A stretch of DNA of 64,000 nt, taken from assembly GCA_020638455.1 (NCBI GenBank), contig JACKIK010000001.1, positions 124,001 through 188,000 of the forward strand, written 5' to 3'. Positions 52,693-60,840 of this stretch are shown here, piece after piece; position 1 is the stretch's first letter; every line of letters begins with the position of its first letter. The notes under the pieces are model-generated. The model saw only the letters and a program-made list of their open reading frames with translations, did no database searches and had not been told where the DNA came from. The position numbers and the translations under genes are program-made. Source of the DNA: Hyphomonas sp. GTDB lineage: Bacteria > Pseudomonadota > Alphaproteobacteria > Caulobacterales > Hyphomonadaceae.

Positions 52693-53853
52693 ATGTCCCT
52701 GCCCTTCATTGACCTTCAGGCTCAGCGCCTGCGGATCGAAACCGAAATCAGCGATGCCGTGCTTCGCGTGGTCGCCGGAGGCCGCTATGTGCTGGGCCCG
52801 GAAGTGGGGGAGCTCGAAAAGCAGCTCGCCGCCTGGTGCGGGGCGAAGCACTCCGTCAGCTGCGCCAATGGCACCGACGCGCTCGCCCTGCCGCTGATGG
52901 CCTGGGGCGTCGGGCCGGGCGATGCCGTCTTCTGCCCGTCCTTCACCTTCGTCGCCACCGCGCAGGTCGTGCCGTGGATGGGCGCCTCACCGGTCTTCGT
53001 CGACATCCATGCCGACACCTACAACATGGACCCGGCCAGCCTCGAAGCCGCCATCGCCCGCGTGAAGGCAGAGGGCAAGCTGACCCCGAAAGTGGTCATC
53101 GCCGTCGACCTGTTCGGCCAGCCCGCCGACTATCCCGCCATCCGCGCAATCTGCGACCGCGAGGGCCTGAAGCTGATCGCCGACACGGCGCAGGGCTTCG
53201 GCTGCACACTGAACGGCCAGCACCCGTCCGATTGGGCCGACATCGCGACGACCAGCTTCTTCCCCGCCAAGCCGCTCGGCTGCTATGGCGACGGCGGCGC
53301 CATCGTCACCAATGACGACTGGCTGGCGGAGCGCGTCGAATCGCTCCGCGTCTATGGCAAGGTCACGCCTACCGACGCGGCGGAACGCAACTTCCACCAT
53401 GACCCGAAATACCTCTCCCTCCGTGTCGGGATGAATTCCCGCCTCGACACGATCCAGGCCGCGATCCTGCTGGAGAAACTCAAGATCTTTGCCGACGAGA
53501 TCGACCAGCGCCAGCGCGTGGCGACGCGCTACAATGCCGGCCTCGGCGAACATGTCCGCCGCGTGCCGACGGTCATCGACGGCGGCAAGAGCGTCTGGGC
53601 CCAATACGTGATCGAGCACGACAATCGCGACGGCCTGCAGGCGCACCTCTCGGCGCAGGGCATTCCCACGGCGGTCTACTATCCCGTGCCGATCCACATG
53701 CAGGACTTCGCCGCTCCCTACGCCCCGCCCGCCGGCACCCTGCCGGTCACCGAGGACGCGAGCCGCCACGTCATCGCCCTGCCGATGCACCCCTATCTCG
53801 GCGAAGCCGACCAGGACCGCATCATCGACGCCATCCGCGGCTTCAACGGGTGA
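52693..53853 (+). CDS. DegT/DnrJ/EryC1/StrS-family sugar aminotransferase
   Basis: A 386-residue PLP enzyme from the ATG at 52693, which gives SLPFIDLQAQRLRIETEISDAVLRVV. The internal aldimine lysine is K193 in TTSFFPAKPLGCYGDGGAI. The PLP ring contacts are D164 and Q167 in LIADTAQGFG. CANGTDALALPLMAWGVGPGDAVFCPSFTFVATAQVV and NSRLDTIQAAILLEKL are family marks. It transaminates a keto-sugar nucleotide, such as UDP-4-keto or dTDP-3/4-keto sugar, to give an amino sugar for the polysaccharide. The exact substrate is not readable. The IS fragment starts only 22 bases after its stop. Confidence 0.92.
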   Translation: MSLPFIDLQAQRLRIETEISDAVLRVVAGGRYVLGPEVGELEKQLAAWCGAKHSVSCANGTDALALPLMAWGVGPGDAVFCPSFTFVATAQVVPWMGASPVFVDIHADTYNMDPASLEAAIARVKAEGKLTPKVVIAVDLFGQPADYPAIRAICDREGLKLIADTAQGFGCTLNGQHPSDWADIATTSFFPAKPLGCYGDGGAIVTNDDWLAERVESLRVYGKVTPTDAAERNFHHDPKYLSLRVGMNSRLDTIQAAILLEKLKIFADEIDQRQRVATRYNAGLGEHVRRVPTVIDGGKSVWAQYVIEHDNRDGLQAHLSAQGIPTAVYYPVPIHMQDFAAPYAPPAGTLPVTEDASRHVIALPMHPYLGEADQDRIIDAIRGFNG

Positions 53854-53875
53854 GGGGTGCGAAGATCATCTGATA

Positions 53876-54298
53876 GTGATCGACACTTACTCGCGATACT
53901 CCCCGGTCATCGATCTGCGGTTCAGCTATCGTGGCGAGGACGTGGTTGCCACGCTCGATAGGGTGTGCGGCAAGATCGGTTATCCGAAGACGATCCGTGT
54001 CGATCAGAGGTCCGAGTTCATCTCCCGGGATCTCGAACTCTGGGCCTACGCGAATGGCGTCACGCTGAATTTCTCTCGTCCTGGCAAGCCCACCGATAGC
54101 GCCTTTATCGAGTCATTCAACGGTAGACTTCGGGCCGAATACCTGTCCGCAAACTGGTTCCTGAGCCTGCCAGAAGCCCGCGAAAAACTGGAGAGTTGGC
54201 GTAGAGACTATAATAAGATAAGATTACTTAGCGCCATCGGGAACAAACCCCCGGCAGCGCTGATTATTCACGCCGGTATTGCCAGTCCGCCTGTATGA
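53876..54298 (+). pseudogene. IS3-family OrfB C-terminal fragment
   Basis: The 140-residue frame begins mid-domain: IDTYSRYSPVIDLRFSYRGEDVVATLDRVCGKIGYP, then RVDQRSEFISRDLELWAYANGVTLNFSRPGKPTDSAFIESFNGRL and YNKIRLLSAIGNKPPAALI. This is the second half of a DDE integrase core. No orfA or first half is present, so the element is a relic. It resembles the fragment at 41620-41991. Its position, directly beyond gspJ's end on the other strand, marks a rearrangement joint between the polysaccharide region and the secretion genes. Confidence 0.85.
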
Positions 54299-54486
54299 AA
54301 AGGCCGGAAAACTCCAGCCGGAAATGGTCCAAGGTTGGGGCTCAGAGCAGAAAGAGTCCAACTCTCTAAATGAATGAGCGACGCGAGGGTCTTTGGTCAA
54401 CGCGCAGGTCGGAAAGCTCAACGCTGCGCAGAATCTGCTGCTGACATTGACCATCATGGGCACAGGCAGTGGTCATTATCAGGGAT

Positions 54487-55125
54487 TCAAGGCGTGGGCC
54501 CGGCAACGTCCCTGATCCTTGCGGGCAGGACTTGAGAGTCTTCCAGTGCTACTTCGTAGCCTTCCACATGATCGCCTTGCGTATTCCAGACACAAATCAT
54601 CCTCGGCAAGCCCTGATTGGCAAAATAACGTTCGAGATCAGTCAATGACGCGTTTACTGGTGCCTTCAGAGGCCAGTTCGCATACCAGGCACCATCATTT
54701 CCGAGAAACCGGAACTCTGCATTCTCGGAAATGCCGCCCATTTCCCAACTCCCCTCATCGGTTCGGACTGTTAGAACCGATGAAAGGCCGCGATTCGTAA
54801 GGCTGAGCGAATATTTCTGCAACTTCGGCGTGGTTTCAAACAGGCTGACAGCCGCAACCGCGTACACCTCTTGGGGTGTCCCCTGAAAAGCCTTGTCTGG
54901 TTCATCCGCCCAAGCCGGCACCGTCTGCGACACTATCGCATCAAGTAGCCTGCGCGCGGACTCGTTCTGGAACAATTTTTCCGTCGAGGAGCGAACGGCG
55001 TCGGCTTGCCTCAACTGTCCCGTCAGCGACGAAAAAACCAGCATCGCTATCACCGATGTGATTGCCAGCGCAACCAGCACTTCAATAAGGGAAAAGCCCG
55101 AATCGCTAGGCCGTTCTGGTTGCAT
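54487..55125 (-). CDS. gspJ: Type II secretion minor pseudopilin, GspJ-like
   Basis: A 212-residue pseudopilin. The prepilin peptidase site is DSG|FSLIEVLVALAITSVIAMLVFSSL near the N-terminus with the conserved glutamate at +5 of the mature protein; the rest is soluble. Length, the QADAVRSSTEKLFQNESARRLLDAIV helix and the C-terminal WNTQGDHVEGYEVALEDSQVLPARIRD suit GspJ. It would help cap the secretion pseudopilus tip with GspI and GspK. It is placed far from gspI: three other genes lie between, and no gspK follows. Its first 20 bases overlap the preceding gene's end. Confidence 0.75.
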   Translation of the reverse strand: MQPERPSDSGFSLIEVLVALAITSVIAMLVFSSLTGQLRQADAVRSSTEKLFQNESARRLLDAIVSQTVPAWADEPDKAFQGTPQEVYAVAAVSLFETTPKLQKYSLSLTNRGLSSVLTVRTDEGSWEMGGISENAEFRFLGNDGAWYANWPLKAPVNASLTDLERYFANQGLPRMICVWNTQGDHVEGYEVALEDSQVLPARIRDVAGPTP

Positions 55126-57103
55126 CGCCTCGCTCGGTTCTTGTCGGTGAAAGACTCGGTAACCACGCTCCGAGGACGTTCAGGAACGCTGTCTTCTGCG
55201 CGCCGGGGCCAAACAGCTCGAATGCCCGGTTCTGTGCATCACGCCCTGTTTGACCGCGGTGCGTCGGATCTGCGGTCAGCCGCACAAGCGCCTCGCGCCA
55301 GTCTTGCTGATCGAATGCAACATAGCCATCCAGACCCTGCCGGATACACGCTTGAAAGGGGGGAGTCGCTGACGCCACAGTCGGCACCGTTACGGCGCCG
55401 GCTTCAAAGAATTTGAGCTCGCTCTTGCACTGACAAAACGGATTTGTGGCTTCCAGCGGGGCAATACTGACATCAAACGCCGACAACTCGGATGACAGAG
55501 CGAAATAGTCCACAGCCGGACGACGCTCAAATCTAGCACCAAACCGTCGCAGCTTAGCGACCGCCGGTCCGTCCAGATGCCCGAGGACCCTGAAATGCAC
55601 GTGTATGTCTCTTTCCAGGACTGCTGCGATGACGTCCCCAATCTCCTCGAAGTCGCGATCATGGGTTGGAGTACCGCTCGCATATCCAATGATGATCGGC
55701 TTTTCGGACCGGGCCGGTTTGAAGCGGTCTGTCGAAGGCGCACGCAGGGCATGATCTGACAAGCCATTTGGCAAGACAGTGACACTACGATTGAAACGGC
55801 GCATGTGTTCGGCGAGTGGTTCCGTTGGCACCCAGCACCCATGTGCAGCCTCCGCCGCTTCCCGGTAACGCATTGCCTTTTCTTGCCATGTCGTGGTCAT
55901 TTCCGCAGGTTTGCCAGCAAGAAACCGGAAAAAATCGGGCGTCATATATGCGGGGTCGAATATGAGATCATCTATGTCATAGACAACAGGCAGGCCCGAC
56001 TGGTGTGCTTTGGACAACAAGCGTTCGCTCCATGCGTCCATTGGCATGCGAAACATGAGAACCATATCGCTCGCCGCAATGACGTCGCCCGCGTCTGCTT
56101 GCTTCGGGTCGACCCGCAGAACACCCGCGGGCTCACCGATGAGCGACGTGATCCTGTTCTCGATCCGATAGATGTGTCCCCGTCCCGTCGGCTCACCGGA
56201 TACAAAGGCGATGACGGGACCGCGGATTCGGCCCGTCAACGGCGCGGTCACAAAAAACGATGCGAGGGCATGCTGGCGGGCGGAATGACCATTCGATTCC
56301 TCGAGGCGACCCGTTTCCTCGGCAGAGCCCAAGCTTAAACGCCAACGATCCAGCCGTTCTCTTTCATGTTCCACTCTGCCGGTTTCCAGGATGGTCCTCA
56401 CATCGCTTGAAATTTCCGACCAGACAGCATCTTCGTCCCCAAGGGCCTCATCATCCCGCGCCGGGGATACGGCCCGCTGGCAAGCTTCTGGAGTCGGTGG
56501 AATTGCTGTCAGGTTGGCAATGTTGGCGAATGCAATAAACTGCCGCGGAACCGCCCGGCTATGCGCTTCGAGATCAAGCATGTACCGGAGCCACAGAAGT
56601 ATTGCCGTATCCGGTACGTCGATGGCTGCCGGCAGGAATCGGCGGTCACGTCGCCGCCTATAAAGGGACAGGGCAACACCGGCCGCGTCCCGCACCGTAG
56701 CAAAAAGCTCGGCCTCGAGATCAGTTTGCCTAGCCGCTTGGATCCAAACCGGCAGCAGGCGAGATAAGCGCGGGTCCTTGATGGCAAAATCTGAACCGCC
56801 GGCTTTCTGTGCCAGCTCCTTGAGGCGCGCGGTAGCTTCCTCACCATACTTGTTCACAAGTCGATCGAAGTCGGCAGCGGATATAGGATCCAGGGACTTC
56901 CAGTCCAGACCCAGCGTTTCCAGCATTTCATTGTTGAGCGACACAATCTCCCGAGCTTCCCAATACCCCTCCGGATTGTCATCTGCCGGCGGTAGCAAAT
57001 CGCCGGGGAATGGCACGGACAGATCGTGAAACCGCTTGGCCAGGAAAGACGTCCCGCTCCGGTGCATGCCCGTCAGGATCTTGATGCGTTGCTTGCTGCG
57101 CAT
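55106..57103 (-). CDS. Sulfotransferase-GT4 fusion protein
   Basis: A 665-residue protein. Residues 5-200 form a sulfotransferase-like domain with the PAPS loop LTGMHRSGTSFLAKRFHDLSV, then DNPEGYWEAREIVSLNNEML, FAIKDPRLSRLLPVWIQA and FATVRDAAGVALSLYRRRRD. The second half (about 290-640) is GT4-like: PVIAFVSGEPTGRGHIYRIENRI, VVYDIDDLIFDP, WVPTEPLAEHMRRFNRSVTVLPNGL, IIIGYASGTPTHDRDFEEIGDVI, and FCQCKSELKFFEAGAVTVPTVASATPPFQACIRQGLDGYV with the C-terminal E signature. It parallels the N-terminal and GT4 modules of the 2058-residue protein. Transfer of sulfate and sugar by one chain is inferred. It is cotranscribed, overlapping gspJ. Confidence 0.8.
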   Translation of the reverse strand: MRSKQRIKILTGMHRSGTSFLAKRFHDLSVPFPGDLLPPADDNPEGYWEAREIVSLNNEMLETLGLDWKSLDPISAADFDRLVNKYGEEATARLKELAQKAGGSDFAIKDPRLSRLLPVWIQAARQTDLEAELFATVRDAAGVALSLYRRRRDRRFLPAAIDVPDTAILLWLRYMLDLEAHSRAVPRQFIAFANIANLTAIPPTPEACQRAVSPARDDEALGDEDAVWSEISSDVRTILETGRVEHERERLDRWRLSLGSAEETGRLEESNGHSARQHALASFFVTAPLTGRIRGPVIAFVSGEPTGRGHIYRIENRITSLIGEPAGVLRVDPKQADAGDVIAASDMVLMFRMPMDAWSERLLSKAHQSGLPVVYDIDDLIFDPAYMTPDFFRFLAGKPAEMTTTWQEKAMRYREAAEAAHGCWVPTEPLAEHMRRFNRSVTVLPNGLSDHALRAPSTDRFKPARSEKPIIIGYASGTPTHDRDFEEIGDVIAAVLERDIHVHFRVLGHLDGPAVAKLRRFGARFERRPAVDYFALSSELSAFDVSIAPLEATNPFCQCKSELKFFEAGAVTVPTVASATPPFQACIRQGLDGYVAFDQQDWREALVRLTADPTHRGQTGRDAQNRAFELFGPGAQKTAFLNVLGAWLPSLSPTRTERGDATRTA

Positions 57104-57143
57104 CGGCGCTCCCTTATTGCTCCCTGCGCGCTACCAAATGCCT

Positions 57144-58577
57144 TCAGCCCTTGAAGACATACCCCTTGGTGTCTGTGATCCGGTTGACCACATGCCCCGT
57201 CAGACCGGCGGCGTCCGCATCACTCGGCAGCGCTTCCGGCGATCTTGCGGCAAGAATCCAGTTCGCAGCCGGGTGGAACCAGGGAATGGGCTTTGCGGCC
57301 AGGCCAACCGTCTTCAGTCGCTCCACCATGTCGGTTTCAGTATATTCTACACAGGCAGGGTAGTGCCAGCCATCAGGCGCCTCACAGGGCTCCTCGGCCC
57401 GAATATAGGAGAACAGGAATACCCCCAAAGGTGAAAGAGCATCTGCCGCACCGCGCAGCAATTTGTCCAGCTGATCATTGCCTGTGTGCGTGGCGACAGA
57501 CTGAGCGATAATGAAGTCGAAAGGCACATCGAACACAGAAAAATCGAAATCCGCATTTGAGGCGAAGTTCGGATGTTTGAGGCGAAGCGCTGCCATGCCC
57601 AGCTCATGCGTCGCTCCTTCCAGGATCAGCCAGTCATTTGGGTCGATACCATGGTAATTTCCTTCTCTCAGAAAAGGGATCAGCAGCCGGCCCAGTCGAA
57701 GGGAACCGCACCCTACATCGAGCACCTTGTCCTCCTCCCGCAGGCCCAGACTGTGAAGAAGGGCAAACTGAGTGGAACTCATGAAGTCGAATCGACGCGG
57801 CGGACCGACATAGGCGCGATAATGGTCTGCGCCTGCGCGAAGTTTCATCGCCTCGTCAATCGGCAGCTTGCGGGTGTCTGACCGGTGTCCCGGCGATGAA
57901 GAGCCGAAGAACCGGAATTCCGCGACGAACTGACCGCGGGGATGGCCGACATCGCCGATCCGGCGCACGGCAATGGGCAGTCCGTCGGCCGCCTGCTGCA
58001 GGTCGGAAAACGGAAAATGGTAGGGATTGGCTTCGTACTGGGACACGATGCCATGACCGCGCTCGACGCGCAGAGTCACCGGGCTGCCCTCTTCCACTTC
58101 AAAATAGGTCGCGAACAATCTTCCGCCCGGACGCATCACGCCGACCAACTGGGCAAGACACAGCCGGATCATGTTCAGCGGAATATGGGTGAACACGGAC
58201 TGGGCGAGCGCAAAATCCACGTCCTTGCACACCGAAGACGCATCAAACCGGTCCGATGCAATCAGTCGCGAACGGTCCAGCCGGTCTTGAAGTCCGGCAG
58301 GTCCCAGCTCGCGCTCGTAGCCGGCATCCAGCAGCGAGGCATGAACGTCGAGGCCCGCATAGTGATTTGGGTCGAGATAGCGAACGAAATGCACCCCGCC
58401 CCGGAGGCTGCCGCACCCGATGTCGAGCATCTGGTGCGCCGGCAGCAGCCCCATTTGTTTGCAGAACTCGAACTGCCAGGTGCCAAGTTCGTCCCACAGT
58501 CCGCCGATCACCTCGCGATGCGCCCCCTGGCGCACGCGTTCGTCAAGGCGATCCGCTTCCTCGTAGATGTTGGTCAT
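57144..58577 (-). CDS. Tandem-duplicated SAM methyltransferase
   Basis: A 477-residue protein from the ATG at 58577 with two class I methyltransferase domains. The first has QMLDIGCGSLRGGVHFVRYLDPNHYAGLDVHASLLDAGYERELG and the second KVLDVGCGSLRLGRLLIPFLREGNYHGIDPNDWLILEGATHELG, strikingly parallel. Both include an SVFTHIP/SVATHTG motif and continue through ALSPLG/LVGVMRPGG. Both glycine motifs are intact, so both may bind SAM. The arrangement is a single fusion gene rather than a dimer, which suggests two methylations on one glycan. It sits between the secreted protein gene and the sulfotransferase fusion. Confidence 0.82.
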   Translation of the reverse strand: MTNIYEEADRLDERVRQGAHREVIGGLWDELGTWQFEFCKQMGLLPAHQMLDIGCGSLRGGVHFVRYLDPNHYAGLDVHASLLDAGYERELGPAGLQDRLDRSRLIASDRFDASSVCKDVDFALAQSVFTHIPLNMIRLCLAQLVGVMRPGGRLFATYFEVEEGSPVTLRVERGHGIVSQYEANPYHFPFSDLQQAADGLPIAVRRIGDVGHPRGQFVAEFRFFGSSSPGHRSDTRKLPIDEAMKLRAGADHYRAYVGPPRRFDFMSSTQFALLHSLGLREEDKVLDVGCGSLRLGRLLIPFLREGNYHGIDPNDWLILEGATHELGMAALRLKHPNFASNADFDFSVFDVPFDFIIAQSVATHTGNDQLDKLLRGAADALSPLGVFLFSYIRAEEPCEAPDGWHYPACVEYTETDMVERLKTVGLAAKPIPWFHPAANWILAARSPEALPSDADAAGLTGHVVNRITDTKGYVFKG

Positions 58578-58621
58578 CGGCTTCTCCGACCTGTTCGCTG
58601 CGCACCGTATGGGGCAAGGGC

Positions 58622-58652
58622 AAAAAAAGAAAGGGGCTCCGCAGAGCCCCTT
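58622..58652 (-). terminator. Strong terminator after the secreted protein gene
   Basis: On the minus strand AAGGGGCTC pairs perfectly with GAGCCCCTT (arms 58644-58652 and 58631-58639) and is followed by a T run (TTCTTTTTTT, 58630-58622). It lies 26 bases after the stop of the gene at 58678. Confidence 0.92.
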
Positions 58653-58677
58653 CCCCAAATCAGACCTAGGAGCGGTC

Positions 58678-60072
58678 TTAGTTGTTGATGTCCTGATTGA
58701 CGTTACCGCCGATGACCTGCTGGATCACGCCGTTGCGAACAACGAACTGACGAGCGGTCAGGGTATCCGGATCGGCTTCAATCGTGAACTCGAGGTCACC
58801 ACGGCCGTAGTTACCCACGGCTGCTTCGATCTGGGCCGAGTTCTGGACGAGTTCACCGCCAGCGGCAATCGAGGTGCCGAGCTGAACGATGCCCGGGTTC
58901 GAGAAGGCGCCAACCGAGGAGTTCTTCACTTCGACGAACACGGCGCCAGCGTCGACGTTGTCAAGGTTACCGATGCGGAACACGCTCGTCGTGCCCGAAG
59001 AAGCGCCCTGCGTGGCGCTTTGCGTCCATGGGAAGGTGATCTGCGTACCGTTGCGCTCGATCGACTGGATGGAAGCCGACTTGGAGGTGCCGGAGGTGAG
59101 CGGGCTCAGGGCATCCGGCGTGACGGTGATCGACACGTCATAGTCGGAACGCGCGATGGCAGTGGTGCCATCCGGAACGACCACGATATCAAGGTCGCCA
59201 GAGTCGAACAGGCCCGCGGCATCGTAGGCCGCTTCGTCCGTTGCCGCATCGATGTCGTCGGCAGAGTTGCCATCAAACGTCACATCGCCGGCTTCGAACG
59301 CGTCCATGGTGCCCGAAACAAGCACGTCGATCGTGTCGACGTCAGCGCCGGAAACAGCGGTGCCGGAAAGGTCGACGTTCACGGCCTGGTCGCCGCTGCC
59401 ATAGTCAACCATGTTCGGCGCAACCGAGAAGGTGCCAAGGATCGAGTCGCTGGCGCCGGTGAAGGCTGTGAAGGGACCGCCAACAGCGTTAAGGTCGGCG
59501 ATCGTGTCCGTCGTGTCAGCCGAGATCGCGATAGCGAATGCCGGCTCGACGTTGACAAGGGACCGGCTCACGCGGGTCGTGTCATTCGTGTTGTCGACAT
59601 CTGCACCAGCGTCGGTTTCAAGGCCAACCGAAACAGAAACGTCAGCACCCGTCAGCTCGACCGGGATCGAGAAAGAGCACTCACCGGCATCGAGGGTCGT
59701 GTCACCGTTCGGAACGGAACACCCGTTGGCTCCCGAAATCAGGAACTGGACGGTCGACGCGCCGCTCGCGCCGCCGTTCGAGATCACCGAGGTCGAGGTG
59801 CCACCGACTTCCGAACCGTCCAATGCGCCGTCGAAGGTCGCACCGGAAATCGTCACGAACAACACGACGTTACCCGTCGGGAACGTCCCTGCCGAGGGGC
59901 CAAACACGACGTCAACCGAACCCGTAACTGCGCCGCCGGCGAAATCGAGTGCGGACGCGATTGGATACGGTTCGTCACCTGCGGCCCCGTTCAGGTTGTC
60001 CAGTTTCACCGCATGGGCCGACCCGGCAACCAGGCCGACCACAGATGCGGTCGCAAGAAATTTCTTCAACAT
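58678..60072 (-). CDS. Secreted acidic surface protein of unknown family
   Basis: A 464-residue protein with a Sec signal (KKFLATASVVGLVAGSAHA). The mature chain is rich in Asp, Thr, Ser, Ala, Gly and Val, very poor in basic residues, with beta-strand periodicity (TSTSVISNGGASGASTVQFLISG, VTISGATFDGALDGSEVGGT, VNVDLSGTAVSGADVDTIDVLVSG). It has only two cysteines, 15 residues apart in GCSVPNGDTTLDAGECSF, perhaps a disulfide. The composition recalls S-layer proteins. A good AGGAG site, its own strong terminator and position among type II secretion genes suggest abundant expression and secretion by that system. I cannot name a family. Confidence 0.75.
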   Translation of the reverse strand: MLKKFLATASVVGLVAGSAHAVKLDNLNGAAGDEPYPIASALDFAGGAVTGSVDVVFGPSAGTFPTGNVVLFVTISGATFDGALDGSEVGGTSTSVISNGGASGASTVQFLISGANGCSVPNGDTTLDAGECSFSIPVELTGADVSVSVGLETDAGADVDNTNDTTRVSRSLVNVEPAFAIAISADTTDTIADLNAVGGPFTAFTGASDSILGTFSVAPNMVDYGSGDQAVNVDLSGTAVSGADVDTIDVLVSGTMDAFEAGDVTFDGNSADDIDAATDEAAYDAAGLFDSGDLDIVVVPDGTTAIARSDYDVSITVTPDALSPLTSGTSKSASIQSIERNGTQITFPWTQSATQGASSGTTSVFRIGNLDNVDAGAVFVEVKNSSVGAFSNPGIVQLGTSIAAGGELVQNSAQIEAAVGNYGRGDLEFTIEADPDTLTARQFVVRNGVIQQVIGGNVNQDINN

Positions 60073-60372
60073 GATGTAGCTCCTAAGTTGAGTCTTCGGA
60101 GGGCCTTCCCCTCTTTTGCGCCGGACTATTGACTGAATCCTACCCCAGCGGCACAGCGATCTAGACAGCCCGACAGGCGAGTGTCAACGCCCGATCATAC
60201 CTCTCAGCAAGCGAATTCCTGAAAACCTCGAATTCGCGCGAAAGAGTTGCTGCAAGACCACAATACTGTGTCAGTTTTTCAACCGTTTGCTGCGTCGCAG
60301 CAAGCCTGTTGCGTCACCGTGAATCGGTGTCAGGCGGACAAAACCGTGGCTTGGAATTCGATCCAGGCATGT
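60073..60372. other. 300-base intergenic region with two dyads
   Basis: Between gspI and the secreted protein gene, GCGAATTC (60211-60218) is inverted as GAATTCGC (60230-60237), and TTGCTGC-GTC-GCAGCAA (60287-60303) forms a perfect stem. The latter, 70 bases past gspI, could end the gsp transcript, but lacks a T tail. The remainder should hold the promoter of the secreted protein gene; I see no clear -35/-10 pair. Confidence 0.5.
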
Positions 60373-60840
60373 TCAATTGTCAAAGTACGGGGCGTCTGTC
60401 ACCCATTCGAGTCGGTCGACCTTCTGCGTACCGATAAGCCTGCCCTGCTGGCGGACCTCAACGGACAGGCGGACCACGGACAAGACAAATCGGCCGGGCG
60501 CTCCTTGTTCTGAAACAGTTTTTTTTGAAGGCTCGCGCAGTGTTTCCGTCCATGACACCTGCAGCTCCCCCAGCTGGACCACACCCTGCGGCGGCAACTG
60601 CCCGGGGAACGCTCTCAAATATGCGTCGGCCCGCCCCAGCGCTTCGATCTCCTGCTGTTTCCGCCCAAGCCGGACCGCCCCATCGGAGACCGAGGCCTGA
60701 AAATCCAGAATCGGCAGAATGCACAACCCAAGAATGCCAACCGCGACAATGGCTTCGAGTGTCGAAAAGCCGGCATCGCACGGCCCTGCAGCTCGCCGTA
60801 CGCGCGAACAGATGGAATCCTGTCGCGCGAATCGCCTCAC
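60373..60840 (-). CDS. gspI: Type II secretion minor pseudopilin, GspI-like
   Basis: A 155-residue pseudopilin with the cleavage site and hydrophobic stretch CDAG|FSTLEAIVAVGILGLCILPILDFQASVS, glutamate at mature position 5. A longer-than-usual basic leader of about 24 residues precedes it (RRFARQDSICSRVRRAAGP). The remaining soluble part is short with GELQVSWTETLREPSKK and FVLSVVRLSVEVRQQGRLIGTQKVDRLEW, suiting GspI (about 130 residues) better than GspH. It starts in an ATGA-type overlap with gspD. It should interact with GspJ and GspK at the pseudopilus tip. Confidence 0.75.
   Translation of the reverse strand: MRRFARQDSICSRVRRAAGPCDAGFSTLEAIVAVGILGLCILPILDFQASVSDGAVRLGRKQQEIEALGRADAYLRAFPGQLPPQGVVQLGELQVSWTETLREPSKKTVSEQGAPGRFVLSVVRLSVEVRQQGRLIGTQKVDRLEWVTDAPYFDN

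Noticed and set aside
58567..60132. A 521-codon plus-strand frame opposite the secreted protein
   Set aside because: The minus-strand frame has a signal peptide, ribosome site and terminator; the plus-strand frame has none and is highly basic, typical of antisense to an acidic protein.
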